From contig DYNZ01000028.1 in assembly GCA_020720805.1 (NCBI GenBank), positions 1-32,377 on the forward strand: a stretch of 32,377 nt of DNA. The letters are read 5' to 3'. Shown here piece after piece: positions 14,842-22,883 of the stretch; the first letter of the stretch is position 1; each line of letters begins with the position of its first letter. The DNA is from Leptospira biflexa (lineage in GTDB: Bacteria; Spirochaetota; DYNZ01). The notes beneath the pieces were generated by a model. The model was not told the DNA's origin. It was given only the letters and a program-made list of their open reading frames with translations, and did not search any database. The position numbers and the translations under genes are program-made.

Positions 14842-15486
14842 ATGCTGAATGATGCCATGTTTGATAAGTTCGGTAAAGGATTCAAAGAGGGAGCGATCAT
14901 CTTTTCTGAATTTGAACCCGGTAATGATTTTTATCTGATTCAGTCAGGTCGGGTGAAGATCACGAAGATTATACAGGGGCGGGAAAAGATTATCGATATC
15001 TTGGAACCAGGCGATATCTTTGGGGAGATGGCAATCCTGGAACAGCAACCTCGCTCTGCCAGCGCTTTTGCATTAGAGGACATCAAGGTACTGCATTTTA
15101 ATAAGGAAAACTTTGAGATATTGTTGAAGGGGAATCCGCCATTGGCCATGAAGCTTCTTGTTGTTTTTTCAAAGAGGATTTATGACGCTAAACGCAGGCT
15201 TATGATTCTTTTACTAAAAGAGCCAAATTTACGGGTTATTGATACCCTGAATATGCTGGCAGAAAAGAATCCAAGTTATGGTCAATTAAATGAGATTGAA
15301 ATCCGCACAAAAATTGACGAAGTGGCGCACTGGTGCGCTCTATCAGAGCTCGAAGTTCAGAACATTCTCAACAATTTTAATAGAGCCGGTAAGATTGAGC
15401 TTTTTCATGATCACATTGTATTAAAGAATACTGCGGATTTCCGCCGCCAGATTATGAGCAGGCGTAAGAAAATGATGGAAAAGTAA
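14842..15486 (+). CDS. Crp/Fnr-family cyclic-nucleotide-binding regulator
   Basis: This 214-residue protein has a cNMP-binding barrel (residues 10-120) with an intact cassette, FGEMAILEQQPRSASAFA (G61, E62, R71, S72), which normally contacts the ribose and phosphate of cAMP or cGMP. A long dimerisation helix follows. The C-terminal 65 residues (IEIRTKIDEVAHWCALSELE, then VQNILNNFNRAGKIEL) fit a winged helix, with the second segment in the recognition-helix position. It is a likely transcription factor, though the DNA-binding half is divergent. ATG 14842 is preceded by GGAG. The tRNA-Arg gene follows on the same strand. Confidence 0.85.
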   Translation: MLNDAMFDKFGKGFKEGAIIFSEFEPGNDFYLIQSGRVKITKIIQGREKIIDILEPGDIFGEMAILEQQPRSASAFALEDIKVLHFNKENFEILLKGNPPLAMKLLVVFSKRIYDAKRRLMILLLKEPNLRVIDTLNMLAEKNPSYGQLNEIEIRTKIDEVAHWCALSELEVQNILNNFNRAGKIELFHDHIVLKNTADFRRQIMSRRKKMMEK

Positions 15487-15532
15487 AAAGATCAAAATGG
15501 TTGTGTCCAATGGGGAAGGATTAAATTTCCTA

Positions 15533-15560
15533 TTGACAACGCAATCTTTTCTCTGATTTT
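15533..15560 (+). promoter_or_regulatory. Promoter of tRNA-Arg
   Basis: A perfect TTGACA at 15533-15538 is followed after 16 bases by GATTTT (15555-15560), a weak -10. The predicted start is about 9 bases before the mature tRNA 5' end. Confidence 0.45.
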
Positions 15561-15576
15561 GACCTTTCCGTGATCT

Positions 15577-15650
15577 GCGCCAGTAGCTCAGTTGGATAGA
15601 GCAACAGCCTTCTAAGCTGTGGGTCAGGGGTTCGAATCCCTTCTGGCGTA
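15577..15650 (+). tRNA. tRNA-Arg (anticodon UCU)
   Basis: A complete 74-nt cloverleaf can be drawn by hand: acceptor GCGCCAG/CTGGCGT (with a G1-U72 pair), D-arm GCTC...GAGC, anticodon stem ACAGC/GCTGT with loop CTTCTAA (anticodon TCT), a 5-base variable loop, and T-arm AGGGG-TTCGAAT-CCCTT. A is the discriminator. The CCA end is not encoded. It reads AGA codons, which are frequent in the surrounding genes. No integrase or att-like duplication is seen beside it. Confidence 0.96.
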
Positions 15651-15685
15651 CATGGTCTGAATCTACCTCTCCTTTCAATCACCCT

Positions 15686-16999
15686 TTAGTATACATCCAA
15701 CTGGTTATTCTTTCTGGAACCTCTCTGATATGTAATCAGGATCAAAGCACCCGATACAAAAAATAGTGCTGGTAAAAAAGCATAGCCAATGCGTATGCAG
15801 AAAACTGTTTGTGGCTGTTGCAGTTCATTGGGTACAAAGGATGCAAAAGCCAATAACCAGCCAGTCAGAGCGGGCGCCAGAGCCATGGCAGATTTATTAA
15901 TAAATGTAAATAGGGAAAAGTAGATCCCTTCCAAAGATCCCTCCTTTGGATTGAGGCTATCTGCTAGCATGGAGGGATGCACAATAAGAACTGCGCCAGC
16001 AAACGCTCCGAGCGTGCTACTGAGAATTTGCATCCAGATATGTTGCTGTGGTCCGATAAAAAAGGTGAGGCTGAAACCGAGGCCTAAGATGAGTTTGGCT
16101 CCAATCCAGAGGCTTCGTTTGTCGATTCGTTTGGATATATGGATCCAGATGGGGATGGCAATCGTAGCGAAAAGCATAAAAAGTCCGATATAAATGGCTC
16201 CTTGTTCGCGTTGAAGCAAAACATATTCAGCAAAATATAAGGTCATCGACATGATAAAGGCTGCGCCCAATTGGCTGAGAAACCCCACAATAAAGACAAG
16301 GCGCGCTCGGGGATTGGCAAAAGCGGAAATCAGGCTCTGGATAAAGGGTTTATCCGAGGCTTGATGGCTGCTTTGCGATGCTCGCTTTCGAATCAAGAAA
16401 ATCGAGCCAATGAAGAAAAGTGATAGGAGACCGATCAGAGGGATGATACTATCAATTGTATGCGAGATACGAAGGCGATCTGCTGGAAGGTTGGTAAGAA
16501 ACAGCATCATCGCGACGCCAATAAAATTACCTATGTTCTCAAAGATCGCACGCACGCCAAAGATTCGGTTCCGTTCGAACGGATTGGCGCTTAATTCTGC
16601 GCCTAGAGAATAGTGGGGAATATAGAGGGCGGTGATTGCTGTAAAAAACAGAAGCAGCCAAAAAGCTAGCCAGATCGCCTGGTAGTCTGGTTTCCAATGT
16701 GGCGGTGCGATCCAAAGTAAGACAAAGCTAATGGCGACAGGTAATGCCGACCCTAAAATCCAAGGTAGCCTGCCGCCCAGTCGGGTCTCTGTCTTGTCAG
16801 ACAGATGTCCAACGATGGGGTCATTGAAAGCATCCCATATTCTGGAGATGAGAAAAATGGTTCCCATGATGCCAGGAGTGATCAACAGCACGTCGGTGGC
16901 GTATTTCAATAAGTAGTTTCCGATCAGAAAATTCATTGCGCCGCCACTGATCATAGGAAGACTGAACAGAATTATCGATAAAAGGGGAATTGTTTTCAT
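15686..16999 (-). CDS. GPH-family (MelB/MFSD2-like) MFS cation symporter
   Basis: This 437-residue protein has twelve hydrophobic segments. The glycoside-pentoside-hexuronide signature is clear after helix 2: RIWDAFNDPIVGHLSDKTET followed by RLGGRLPW. The first helix begins LSIILFSLPMISGGAMNFLI, also typical. The superfamily imports sugars with sodium or protons, but eukaryotic MFSD2 members carry lysophospholipids, and many bacterial members are unassigned; the substrate cannot be stated. It is divergent from the lipid-kinase-like gene with only 29 bases between start codons, so their promoters must overlap neighbouring coding sequence. Confidence 0.9.
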   Translation of the reverse strand: MKTIPLLSIILFSLPMISGGAMNFLIGNYLLKYATDVLLITPGIMGTIFLISRIWDAFNDPIVGHLSDKTETRLGGRLPWILGSALPVAISFVLLWIAPPHWKPDYQAIWLAFWLLLFFTAITALYIPHYSLGAELSANPFERNRIFGVRAIFENIGNFIGVAMMLFLTNLPADRLRISHTIDSIIPLIGLLSLFFIGSIFLIRKRASQSSHQASDKPFIQSLISAFANPRARLVFIVGFLSQLGAAFIMSMTLYFAEYVLLQREQGAIYIGLFMLFATIAIPIWIHISKRIDKRSLWIGAKLILGLGFSLTFFIGPQQHIWMQILSSTLGAFAGAVLIVHPSMLADSLNPKEGSLEGIYFSLFTFINKSAMALAPALTGWLLAFASFVPNELQQPQTVFCIRIGYAFLPALFFVSGALILITYQRGSRKNNQLDVY

Positions 17000-17028
17000 T
17001 TACATTGTCCCAAAAAGGAATAAGCCTT

Positions 17029-17991
17029 GTGAATCGTATGAAAAATCCGCCGAGGATAGCAATTTTTTTAAATCCCAGCTCAGGTAATTTTGCAGCGGGA
17101 AAAAAAAAGGAGACTCTGGAAACATTATTAAAACAGAAAGGTATAAACTACCAGCTTTTTGTCAGCCAGAGTGCATCCCATTTTCAGAGTCTTGTTCTTG
17201 ATAAAGTAGATCAGTTTGATGCCCTGGTAGCAGCCGGCGGTGATTCCACTTTATTGATGCTCATCACTTCCTTACGCCGAAATCAGATACAGAAACCTGT
17301 CGGAATGGTCGGTATTGGCTCTTCGAATGACATCATGCGTCACTACAGACTGGAGACAATGGAGGCCGCGGTGAGAGCTTTGCAGCGGTATCAGATATGC
17401 CAGACGGATATGATCAGAATCCAAGGTGGTACTGAGGAGTTTTTGGCAATGGGACAGGTGAATACCGGATTAGGGGTTTATGTCAATCTTGAGGTCGAGC
17501 GCCTCAAAAATTCCCTCATATATTCTATCTTTGGTCAGACGGGATCAGGATTGTTTGCCATTATCAAGGGCTACCTCTATGCTCACAGCAGAAGCATCGC
17601 GCAAAAATTGGAAATTTTTCGAAATAGAGAGGTTTGGGGGCAGCCGTCTGAGGAGTATGATATAGCTTTGTTCTCAAAAATTTCTTTCTGGGCGTCAGGA
17701 AAGCTGTTTGCTCCTGAGGCTAACGCCCAGGATGGAAAAATCCATGCTATTTTGGTTCGAAGGCGATCTCTGCTCTCCATGATTCGTCTGATTTTGGCCT
17801 CAGCGCATGGGAATCATCTCGCCCACAAGGGGGTATTTTCGGTGCAGGAACCCTCTTTTTCAATGAAGAAGGAAGCTGGTTTTCCTCTACAGGTCGATGG
17901 GGAGGTGATAAAGGATGCGGAAGGGGGTGTTCGACTATTTCAGGAGGTGAAGATAGAGGTACTTCTTGGGGTATTGCCACTTATTTGTTAG
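17029..17991 (+). CDS. Diacylglycerol/sphingosine kinase-like (DAGK_cat) protein
   Basis: This 320-residue cytosolic protein of the DagK/YegS/LCB5 lipid-kinase family phosphorylates a lipid hydroxyl with ATP in known members. It starts with the family pattern IAIFLNPSSGNFAAGKKK, has the nucleotide loop ALVAAGGDST (residues 70-74 GGDST rather than GGDGT) and GIGSSNDIMRHY (in place of GTGNDFAR). It ends with the LQVDGEVI segment common to the family. The altered glycines make the exact substrate or activity uncertain. GTG 17029 with AAGGA 9 bases upstream is preferred; ATG 17038 is an alternative. It is divergent from the MFS gene. Confidence 0.82.
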   Translation: MNRMKNPPRIAIFLNPSSGNFAAGKKKETLETLLKQKGINYQLFVSQSASHFQSLVLDKVDQFDALVAAGGDSTLLMLITSLRRNQIQKPVGMVGIGSSNDIMRHYRLETMEAAVRALQRYQICQTDMIRIQGGTEEFLAMGQVNTGLGVYVNLEVERLKNSLIYSIFGQTGSGLFAIIKGYLYAHSRSIAQKLEIFRNREVWGQPSEEYDIALFSKISFWASGKLFAPEANAQDGKIHAILVRRRSLLSMIRLILASAHGNHLAHKGVFSVQEPSFSMKKEAGFPLQVDGEVIKDAEGGVRLFQEVKIEVLLGVLPLIC

Positions 17992-18158
17992 GATGAACAG
18001 CAATTTCTTTTAGGTATTCACATCTCCTTGCCGACAATCAGAACTGGATGTGACATAATCATTTCCGTAGTGATCTATCCCTTTTTTACGATGATGAAAA
18101 ATGAGGGTTATTTACTCGATTCCATCTTCAGGTTGTATTAATATATAGGGTATTTTTT

Positions 18159-18923
18159 ATGTTTATTTTTTATAAAATTATTAACCAAATTGATGGTATT
18201 CTGGAAAAAATTCCAGCTCATGTTTCTGGCATAATTCGCAATATCTCTATCTTTGTTCTCGTTCTTATGGGTTTTTTGGCCATCTATATTGGATATCGAT
18301 CTGGTAAGCAGGCTAGCCAGATTCCCGGTGATCCCCTTGTGAAGGCAACAAATGACGCTCTCCGCCATCGATTAAAGGAGCAAGGGAATAAGGCTGGGGA
18401 TCACCTCGTCATTGATGGAAATCCGATGATCCATCTTGATTCCCAGGCTTATGAACGCAAAGAGAGGGTGGAGAGTGCATCTTACCAGCCGACTATTGAT
18501 AAGCAAACCCTAACATCGCCACAGGTTCGAGGTATTGATAAGGCTCTGGGAACGTCGAAAGCAGATTTATCTCTGGTGCCTTTGGATCTGGAACCGCGCA
18601 GGGTTGAGTCCTATACCAAAGATGCGCGCGAGGAGGGGAAAAAACGGGCGATCTCTCCTGAACCCCTTCACCCAAAATTAAGCGGACAGGATATCCGGGG
18701 CAAAGAGGATGTGATTCTGGAGTCAAGAAGAGTGAAAAAGAAAAAAATAGATCATACCAGACCATTCGAACCAGGTGGTGATATTCGTGATTTAGAGGTA
18801 GGCCCCATCGATACCAGTAAGGATGTTGGACGACCCAAAAAGAAAGAGCCCGCCAAATCTCTATTAGGTGGTTCTAGAGAGCCTCAGCCAATGGAACCGA
18901 TTTTTCGGGATACCAAGCCATGA
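18159..18923 (+). CDS. Unknown single-pass membrane protein, polar C-terminal region
   Basis: I do not recognise this 254-residue protein. One transmembrane helix lies at residues 28-46 (ISIFVLVLMGFLAIYIGYRS). The other 200 residues are highly charged, rich in K, R, E, D and P, with little hydrophobic core, and are probably extended or disordered in the periplasm. The ATG follows AGGG; a TATTAA -10-like site lies just upstream (about 18137). The stop overlaps the next start (ATGA), so it is coupled to a secreted TPR protein. An envelope scaffold or linker role is only a guess. Confidence 0.7.
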   Translation: MFIFYKIINQIDGILEKIPAHVSGIIRNISIFVLVLMGFLAIYIGYRSGKQASQIPGDPLVKATNDALRHRLKEQGNKAGDHLVIDGNPMIHLDSQAYERKERVESASYQPTIDKQTLTSPQVRGIDKALGTSKADLSLVPLDLEPRRVESYTKDAREEGKKRAISPEPLHPKLSGQDIRGKEDVILESRRVKKKKIDHTRPFEPGGDIRDLEVGPIDTSKDVGRPKKKEPAKSLLGGSREPQPMEPIFRDTKP

Positions 18924-20128
18924 ACAGATTTGCCACACTCCTAGGGATGGTAACCCCTTTTCTATTACTACTCTCACCTGGCTGGATAGAGGCTCAAAGT
19001 TTTGTCCGGTTTCGGGCTGAAGATATACAACTGGAGAAATGGGGGAATCAAAGGATAAGACCACTGCTGGAAGAGAAATTTTTTGATAAAATCAGACCGG
19101 ATCTTCGTACTAAGGTAACCGAGAGCACTGTTCAACCCTTACTGCAGCGTAAAAATACATCAACAGCGGTAATAAAAGGGCAGCAGAAAAAAACGGCTCT
19201 CCCTAGGGCGAAAAAAGCGACAACTAAGAACTCTGCGGATTTTTCGGATGTGACTTTTTCAGAAATTTTTCCTGAACTTCCTTTGCAAAAAAAGGATCCT
19301 GATTTCTCATTGCAGCCAGATCTGCTGGATTACCGCTGGGCAACTTCGTCCATAATCTCTGGAAAGGAACCACCAAGTACTCTGCCCCTAAAGCAGAAGA
19401 AAACGGTGCTTGCACCAAACGATCGTGTTGGCTCCGACCTCGCTCAGCAGAAAAAGGTATCGAAGCCGAACGAGACCAGAGAGTTGGACGACTCGAAAGA
19501 TTCTGAGCCTAACCAACCAAATTCCAAGCGGATCGTGAGTACTGGCGAGGATCTGTATGATCTGAACCCGAATCAAAGTTCTCTTCTACAGAGGTCTCAT
19601 GGAATTCTGCAGAAGGAAAACAGGGCCGAACCTCTTTTAGCCATTAGAGCCCAGTTAAAGAATGGCAACTACGAAGAAGCGGTCAAAGCTCTACAGGGAA
19701 TGACGCCGCCCTCTCCTGAACAGCTCTATCTGCTGGGTCAGACCTATGCATATCTCCATAAATATAATGAGGCTATAGAACAGTTTACTCGAGTAGCCCG
19801 GCAATTTCCAGGCCATGAATTTAGCGATGATGCTTTGGTTCAGGCGGGTAGGCTTTATCTGCGTCAAGAGAATAGTGTAGCAGCCTTTCAGCTTTTTCAG
19901 GAAATTTTACAGGAATACCCAAAAGGGGATCGAAGGGACGATTCTCTTTTTTACCTTGGAAAGATTTACAGCGAAAGCACCCTTTATCAGAATCCAATTC
20001 AGGCTAAAGCGATGTTTTCACAGATTGTATCAGAGTTTCAAGGGGAAGGAAGAGCGAAGGAAAAAAATAAACCCTATTCCCCCTACTACAGGCAAGCTAA
20101 AAAATATATAGAGACACTTTTTCCGTAA
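18920..20128 (+). CDS. Secreted TPR-domain protein (YbgF/BamD-like repeats)
   Basis: This 402-residue protein has a signal peptide (MNRFATLLGMVTPFLLLLSP, cleavage near residue 26). A lysine-rich, low-complexity middle spans residues 45-235. Three to four TPR units lie at about residues 245-390: LLAIRAQLKNGNYEEAVKAL, YLLGQTYAYLHKYNEAIEQF, ALVQAGRLYLRQENSVAAFQ and a final ...DDSLFYLGKIYSES. The last two resemble the tol-pal YbgF/BamD type of repeat, used for protein-protein contact at the envelope. The start overlaps the preceding gene by ATGA. The partner is probably the membrane protein encoded just upstream. Confidence 0.8.
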   Translation: MNRFATLLGMVTPFLLLLSPGWIEAQSFVRFRAEDIQLEKWGNQRIRPLLEEKFFDKIRPDLRTKVTESTVQPLLQRKNTSTAVIKGQQKKTALPRAKKATTKNSADFSDVTFSEIFPELPLQKKDPDFSLQPDLLDYRWATSSIISGKEPPSTLPLKQKKTVLAPNDRVGSDLAQQKKVSKPNETRELDDSKDSEPNQPNSKRIVSTGEDLYDLNPNQSSLLQRSHGILQKENRAEPLLAIRAQLKNGNYEEAVKALQGMTPPSPEQLYLLGQTYAYLHKYNEAIEQFTRVARQFPGHEFSDDALVQAGRLYLRQENSVAAFQLFQEILQEYPKGDRRDDSLFYLGKIYSESTLYQNPIQAKAMFSQIVSEFQGEGRAKEKNKPYSPYYRQAKKYIETLFP

Positions 20129-20146
20129 GGAAAGATTTGTTATTTT
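20118..20146 (+). terminator. Terminator-like hairpin between convergent genes
   Basis: TTTTTCC (20118-20124) pairs with GGAAAGA (20129-20135) around a GTAA tetraloop, including one G-U pair. A T-rich run (tttgttatttt) follows. It overlaps the stop codon of the TPR protein and faces the convergent cheX gene. Confidence 0.4.
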
Positions 20147-20601
20147 AAGGCGATATTGACCTCAAGGGGACCAAAAATTGAATACAAATTGACTCCAAGA
20201 GTCGTCTGCCGTACAAAACGGACATGGACATTGGTACCAGAAATAATGGTGGGAGGGGTCATATCAAGACTGGTTCCTTTTGCTGCAAACAGGTTCATCG
20301 CATTACCGACAATCATGTTGGCAATCTCTCCGATAATATCGGGGAACTCGGTTTTTAACTCGGAATCTGTCATTTGCGGCGCCAGGTGGCGGGAAATTTT
20401 TATAGCCGCCTCTTCAGTCATATTAAAAACGACCTGACCTGTTACAGCGCCTACAATTCCAATGATAATGGCTACCTGGTGTGTTGGATCTGTCTGTTCC
20501 TTCAGAACGATGCGCCCTCTGCGAAGATCTGCGCCGAGAACGGTTTTAAAAACACCGGTTGCTGATTCGAGAAATGGATTTACAAAATTTGCATTGATCA
20601 T
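20140..20601 (-). CDS. cheX: Chemotaxis protein CheX (CheY-P phosphatase)
   Basis: CheX (153 aa) dephosphorylates CheY-P in bacteria that lack or supplement CheZ, and is common in spirochaetes. The protein has the start MINANFVNPFLESATGVF, the GIVGAVTGQVVFNM strand pair and the catalytic ExxN helix (DIIGEIANMIVGNAMN, E92 and N95). The fold repeats in the C-terminal half (FVRQTTLGVNLYSIFG). Length is normal. It is 86 bases downstream of the SurA-like gene on the same strand; no che genes adjoin it. Confidence 0.9.
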   Translation of the reverse strand: MINANFVNPFLESATGVFKTVLGADLRRGRIVLKEQTDPTHQVAIIIGIVGAVTGQVVFNMTEEAAIKISRHLAPQMTDSELKTEFPDIIGEIANMIVGNAMNLFAAKGTSLDMTPPTIISGTNVHVRFVRQTTLGVNLYSIFGPLEVNIALK

Positions 20602-20687
20602 GGATGAGCAGATCCTTTACTTTTTATCCTCAAAATATCAACAAAGATTTTTTCTGGCAGTTTGTAAATACATATTTCGATTCTGGC

Positions 20688-21878
20688 CTATTTTTTTGAG
20701 TTCTCTGCATTTGAATCCTTAAAGAATTTTGCATCATAGCGTTCAATTTTCATCGAATTGCGGTAGTTCATATAGATATCCTGGGCAATAGAACTCCGGA
20801 GGTAGTATTCTAGCATCCGTTTACGCTGCTTTTCCTCTTTTGGTTGGTTTTGCTTGATGGACTTGGCATCTGGATACTGAACCTGCTTCAGTGTCACAAA
20901 ATATTCGCCTGAATTGGTGGGAATCGGACCCAGTAGTTCGTTCTTTTTCAGGGTTAAGATCTTAGATAAGAAAAGCGGGGATTGATCCAGGCCAGTTGCG
21001 TAATCTGTTTTTGATCCTAAACGGGCAATTCTATCACCAGGGTGAAAGAGCTGACTCTGGTACACGGGGAATCCGGCGATTTTACTTAGAGCCTCAAGAG
21101 TGCCGTTTTTTTTGATCTCCTCTTGCAGTTTGAGGCGGAGTTTGTTTTTTTCTTTCGAGCGCTCTTCGTTGCGCAGGCGGCTTTCTACGATACGTTTGAT
21201 CTCTGCATCGTCAGGTACCTTCTTCGTTTTATCAGATTGAGCATCCGCTATGCGCTTTGCCTTTTCCTTGGCAATACCTTCATTTAATTTGGTGGCATCA
21301 ATTTTAATTCCTTTATCGATGCGCTGGTTCCATTCAATAGTGGCAAGATGGATATAATTAATCTGAATATTGGTCTTTTCCGCGATGAGATCCTGCAGCG
21401 CTTCGTCAGGGGTAATCATAACCAGATCATTGATCTGATCTGTAAAATTGCTCTGTTCCAGCAACAGGGTAAAATCATCATCATTTAGGTTGAAAAAACG
21501 TCTGTATGCAAGGAGTCTATCTTTGTCAAATTTACCATCAACCTTGAACTGTTGCAGGTAAAAATCGCGTAAAGCCTCGCTGGTGGGTTCAAAACCCCAA
21601 TTTCTCAGAATATGACGAAACCGGTAAAGATCAATCATTCGATTCATTACTTCATCCTGGAAACCCTTCTCATCAAATTCCTTGTCATCCCTTTTTTGTT
21701 CCCGGAAAAATTTATAAAATTTCTGATATTGGTAGTAGGGGATCTCTTCACCGTTTATTTTTGCGATGGTAGTTTGGCTGGCGCCAAACAGGCTGCCAAA
21801 GCTTGTGTCGCCCAGAATAAATCCACCGGCCAGTAGAAGAACAAAAAAACCGGCTAATATTGTACTGACTGTTTTCAT
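20688..21878 (-). CDS. SurA/PpiD N-terminal-domain membrane-anchored chaperone
   Basis: This 396-residue protein has an N-terminal anchor (TILAGFFVLLLAGGFILG) followed at about residues 35-150 by the SurA_N/PpiD chaperone helices: TIAKINGEEIPYYQYQKFYK, FQDEVMNRMIDLYRFRH and FNLNDDDFTLLLEQS. It is lysine- and glutamate-rich through residues 180-260. I cannot find a convincing parvulin (PPIC) rotamase core; the C-terminal PLFLSKILTLKKNELLGPIP plus TNSGEYFVTLKQVQ looks like the tail that follows a rotamase in PpiD. It is a likely periplasmic folding factor for outer-membrane or flagellar proteins, possibly without isomerase activity. Confidence 0.75.
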   Translation of the reverse strand: MKTVSTILAGFFVLLLAGGFILGDTSFGSLFGASQTTIAKINGEEIPYYQYQKFYKFFREQKRDDKEFDEKGFQDEVMNRMIDLYRFRHILRNWGFEPTSEALRDFYLQQFKVDGKFDKDRLLAYRRFFNLNDDDFTLLLEQSNFTDQINDLVMITPDEALQDLIAEKTNIQINYIHLATIEWNQRIDKGIKIDATKLNEGIAKEKAKRIADAQSDKTKKVPDDAEIKRIVESRLRNEERSKEKNKLRLKLQEEIKKNGTLEALSKIAGFPVYQSQLFHPGDRIARLGSKTDYATGLDQSPLFLSKILTLKKNELLGPIPTNSGEYFVTLKQVQYPDAKSIKQNQPKEEKQRKRMLEYYLRSSIAQDIYMNYRNSMKIERYDAKFFKDSNAENSKK

Positions 21879-22209
21879 TCAATGAATTCCATAAGATTTT
21901 TTTGATATACAATCCTGAAGAGGTGCTTTACCCAAAAGAAATTGGTTTTTCCCTGGCTCCGCCACGAAAAGCCAATTCTATGGGGATCATTACGCCCAAA
22001 ATTGCAAATTGCAACGTCTTGGCGTTATAAAACCAGAACCATCAGAATCATTCTATGTGGTGGTTTTTGTTTTGTCTTGCGCTTTTGATGTCAAATGAAA
22101 AACAGTGTGTATAAGGGAAATCAAGGAAATTGAAAAAGCGTAGTTAATCCATCTCTTGAAATGACCGAAAGGATAGCTTAGAGGGTATTGTTTGTTTGGA
22201 GGGAATAGC
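21879..22209. other. Divergent intergenic region, about 330 bases, with a stable hairpin
   Basis: It lies between the SurA-like gene (minus) and a membrane protein (plus). It contains the 36-base hairpin at 21941-21976, tandem TTGCAA palindromes near 21999-22014, and a TATAAG box at about 22111. No gene or known RNA family is recognised. Confidence 0.5.
21941..21976. repeat. Two-tier inverted repeat (stable hairpin)
   Basis: The outer arms ATTGGTTTTT / AAAAGCCAAT pair over 10 bp with one G-U. Inside, TGGC-tcc-GCCA forms a second stem. No T-run follows on either strand and no gene ends here, so it is not an obvious terminator. Confidence 0.6.
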
Positions 22210-22878
22210 ATGATTTTTATCGCGCTCGGTTTTATCGTATTGGGGTCATTTTTAATCCTGTATTCATTTTTTATTTTTTTGCAGAAGAATCCTGCTGAGC
22301 ATGAAGTGCCTCCCGTCAGTGCCAATAGAGAACAAGATTCGGTCAACAATTCTTCCTCTATCACAAGAGCCGAAGAAAAGCCTCCTGTGGTTGAGGAGTC
22401 TTCCGCGCAGATTCGTTCGATTCCTGCTCAACCAGCTCAACCAGCATTCATTCCCTCTGTTTCGCAACGAGATGAGCCGCTACACATTGAAAAAGTGAAT
22501 GAGAAAAATGAGGTGCCAGTTTTCCATGGCGACGGAGATATTCTTTTTCAAAGCAGCTCTTTGCTCTACCAGGATCAGGGTGGTAGGATTCGCTATGATG
22601 GTTCCGACATCGATGTGGATGAAACCTTACAAAGCTATCAGAAGTTTTTCCGCATCGGAGAAGGAACGATCACATTGAGTAGGACTGGAATCAGTTTTCA
22701 GTCAGACAAAGAGTTGATGCATTTTGATTTTCAACGGGTTGAAAAAGTTGTCTTTTATCAAAACTGCACGGTTATTTTGCCCCGAGATTCCCAGGTGGCG
22801 CAGATTTTTTTCCCGGATAAGTTTTCGATTTTCCGTTCCAAATTCAAAGAGCTCATGCAGCAGGGAAGTAGAGAGTAA
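22210..22878 (+). CDS. Unknown membrane-anchored protein with PH-like C-terminal domain
   Basis: This 222-residue protein is not a family I can name. One transmembrane helix spans residues 2-23 (IFIALGFIVLGSFLILYSFF). A proline/glutamate/serine-rich linker follows to about residue 100. The last 110 residues are beta-rich and end in a helix (GTITLSRTGISF, ELMHFDFQRVEKVVFYQNCT, then DKFSIFRSKFKELMQ), which is the layout of bacterial PH-like or GRAM-like domains. That assignment is tentative. ATG 22210 is taken because GGAGGG is 6 bases upstream. The next gene starts 5 bases after its stop. Confidence 0.7.
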   Translation: MIFIALGFIVLGSFLILYSFFIFLQKNPAEHEVPPVSANREQDSVNNSSSITRAEEKPPVVEESSAQIRSIPAQPAQPAFIPSVSQRDEPLHIEKVNEKNEVPVFHGDGDILFQSSSLLYQDQGGRIRYDGSDIDVDETLQSYQKFFRIGEGTITLSRTGISFQSDKELMHFDFQRVEKVVFYQNCTVILPRDSQVAQIFFPDKFSIFRSKFKELMQQGSRE

Positions 22879-22883
22879 GCGTT

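Noticed and set aside
15577-15650. tRNA gene as an integration site for a mobile element
   Set aside because: No integrase, no repeated 3' tRNA end and no composition change nearby.
18018-18057. Possible Crp-like site (TGTGA...TCA) and 7-bp inverted repeat TCACATC/GATGTGA
   Set aside because: Only one half-site matches well, and the 22-base loop makes the hairpin weak; not enough for a regulatory call.
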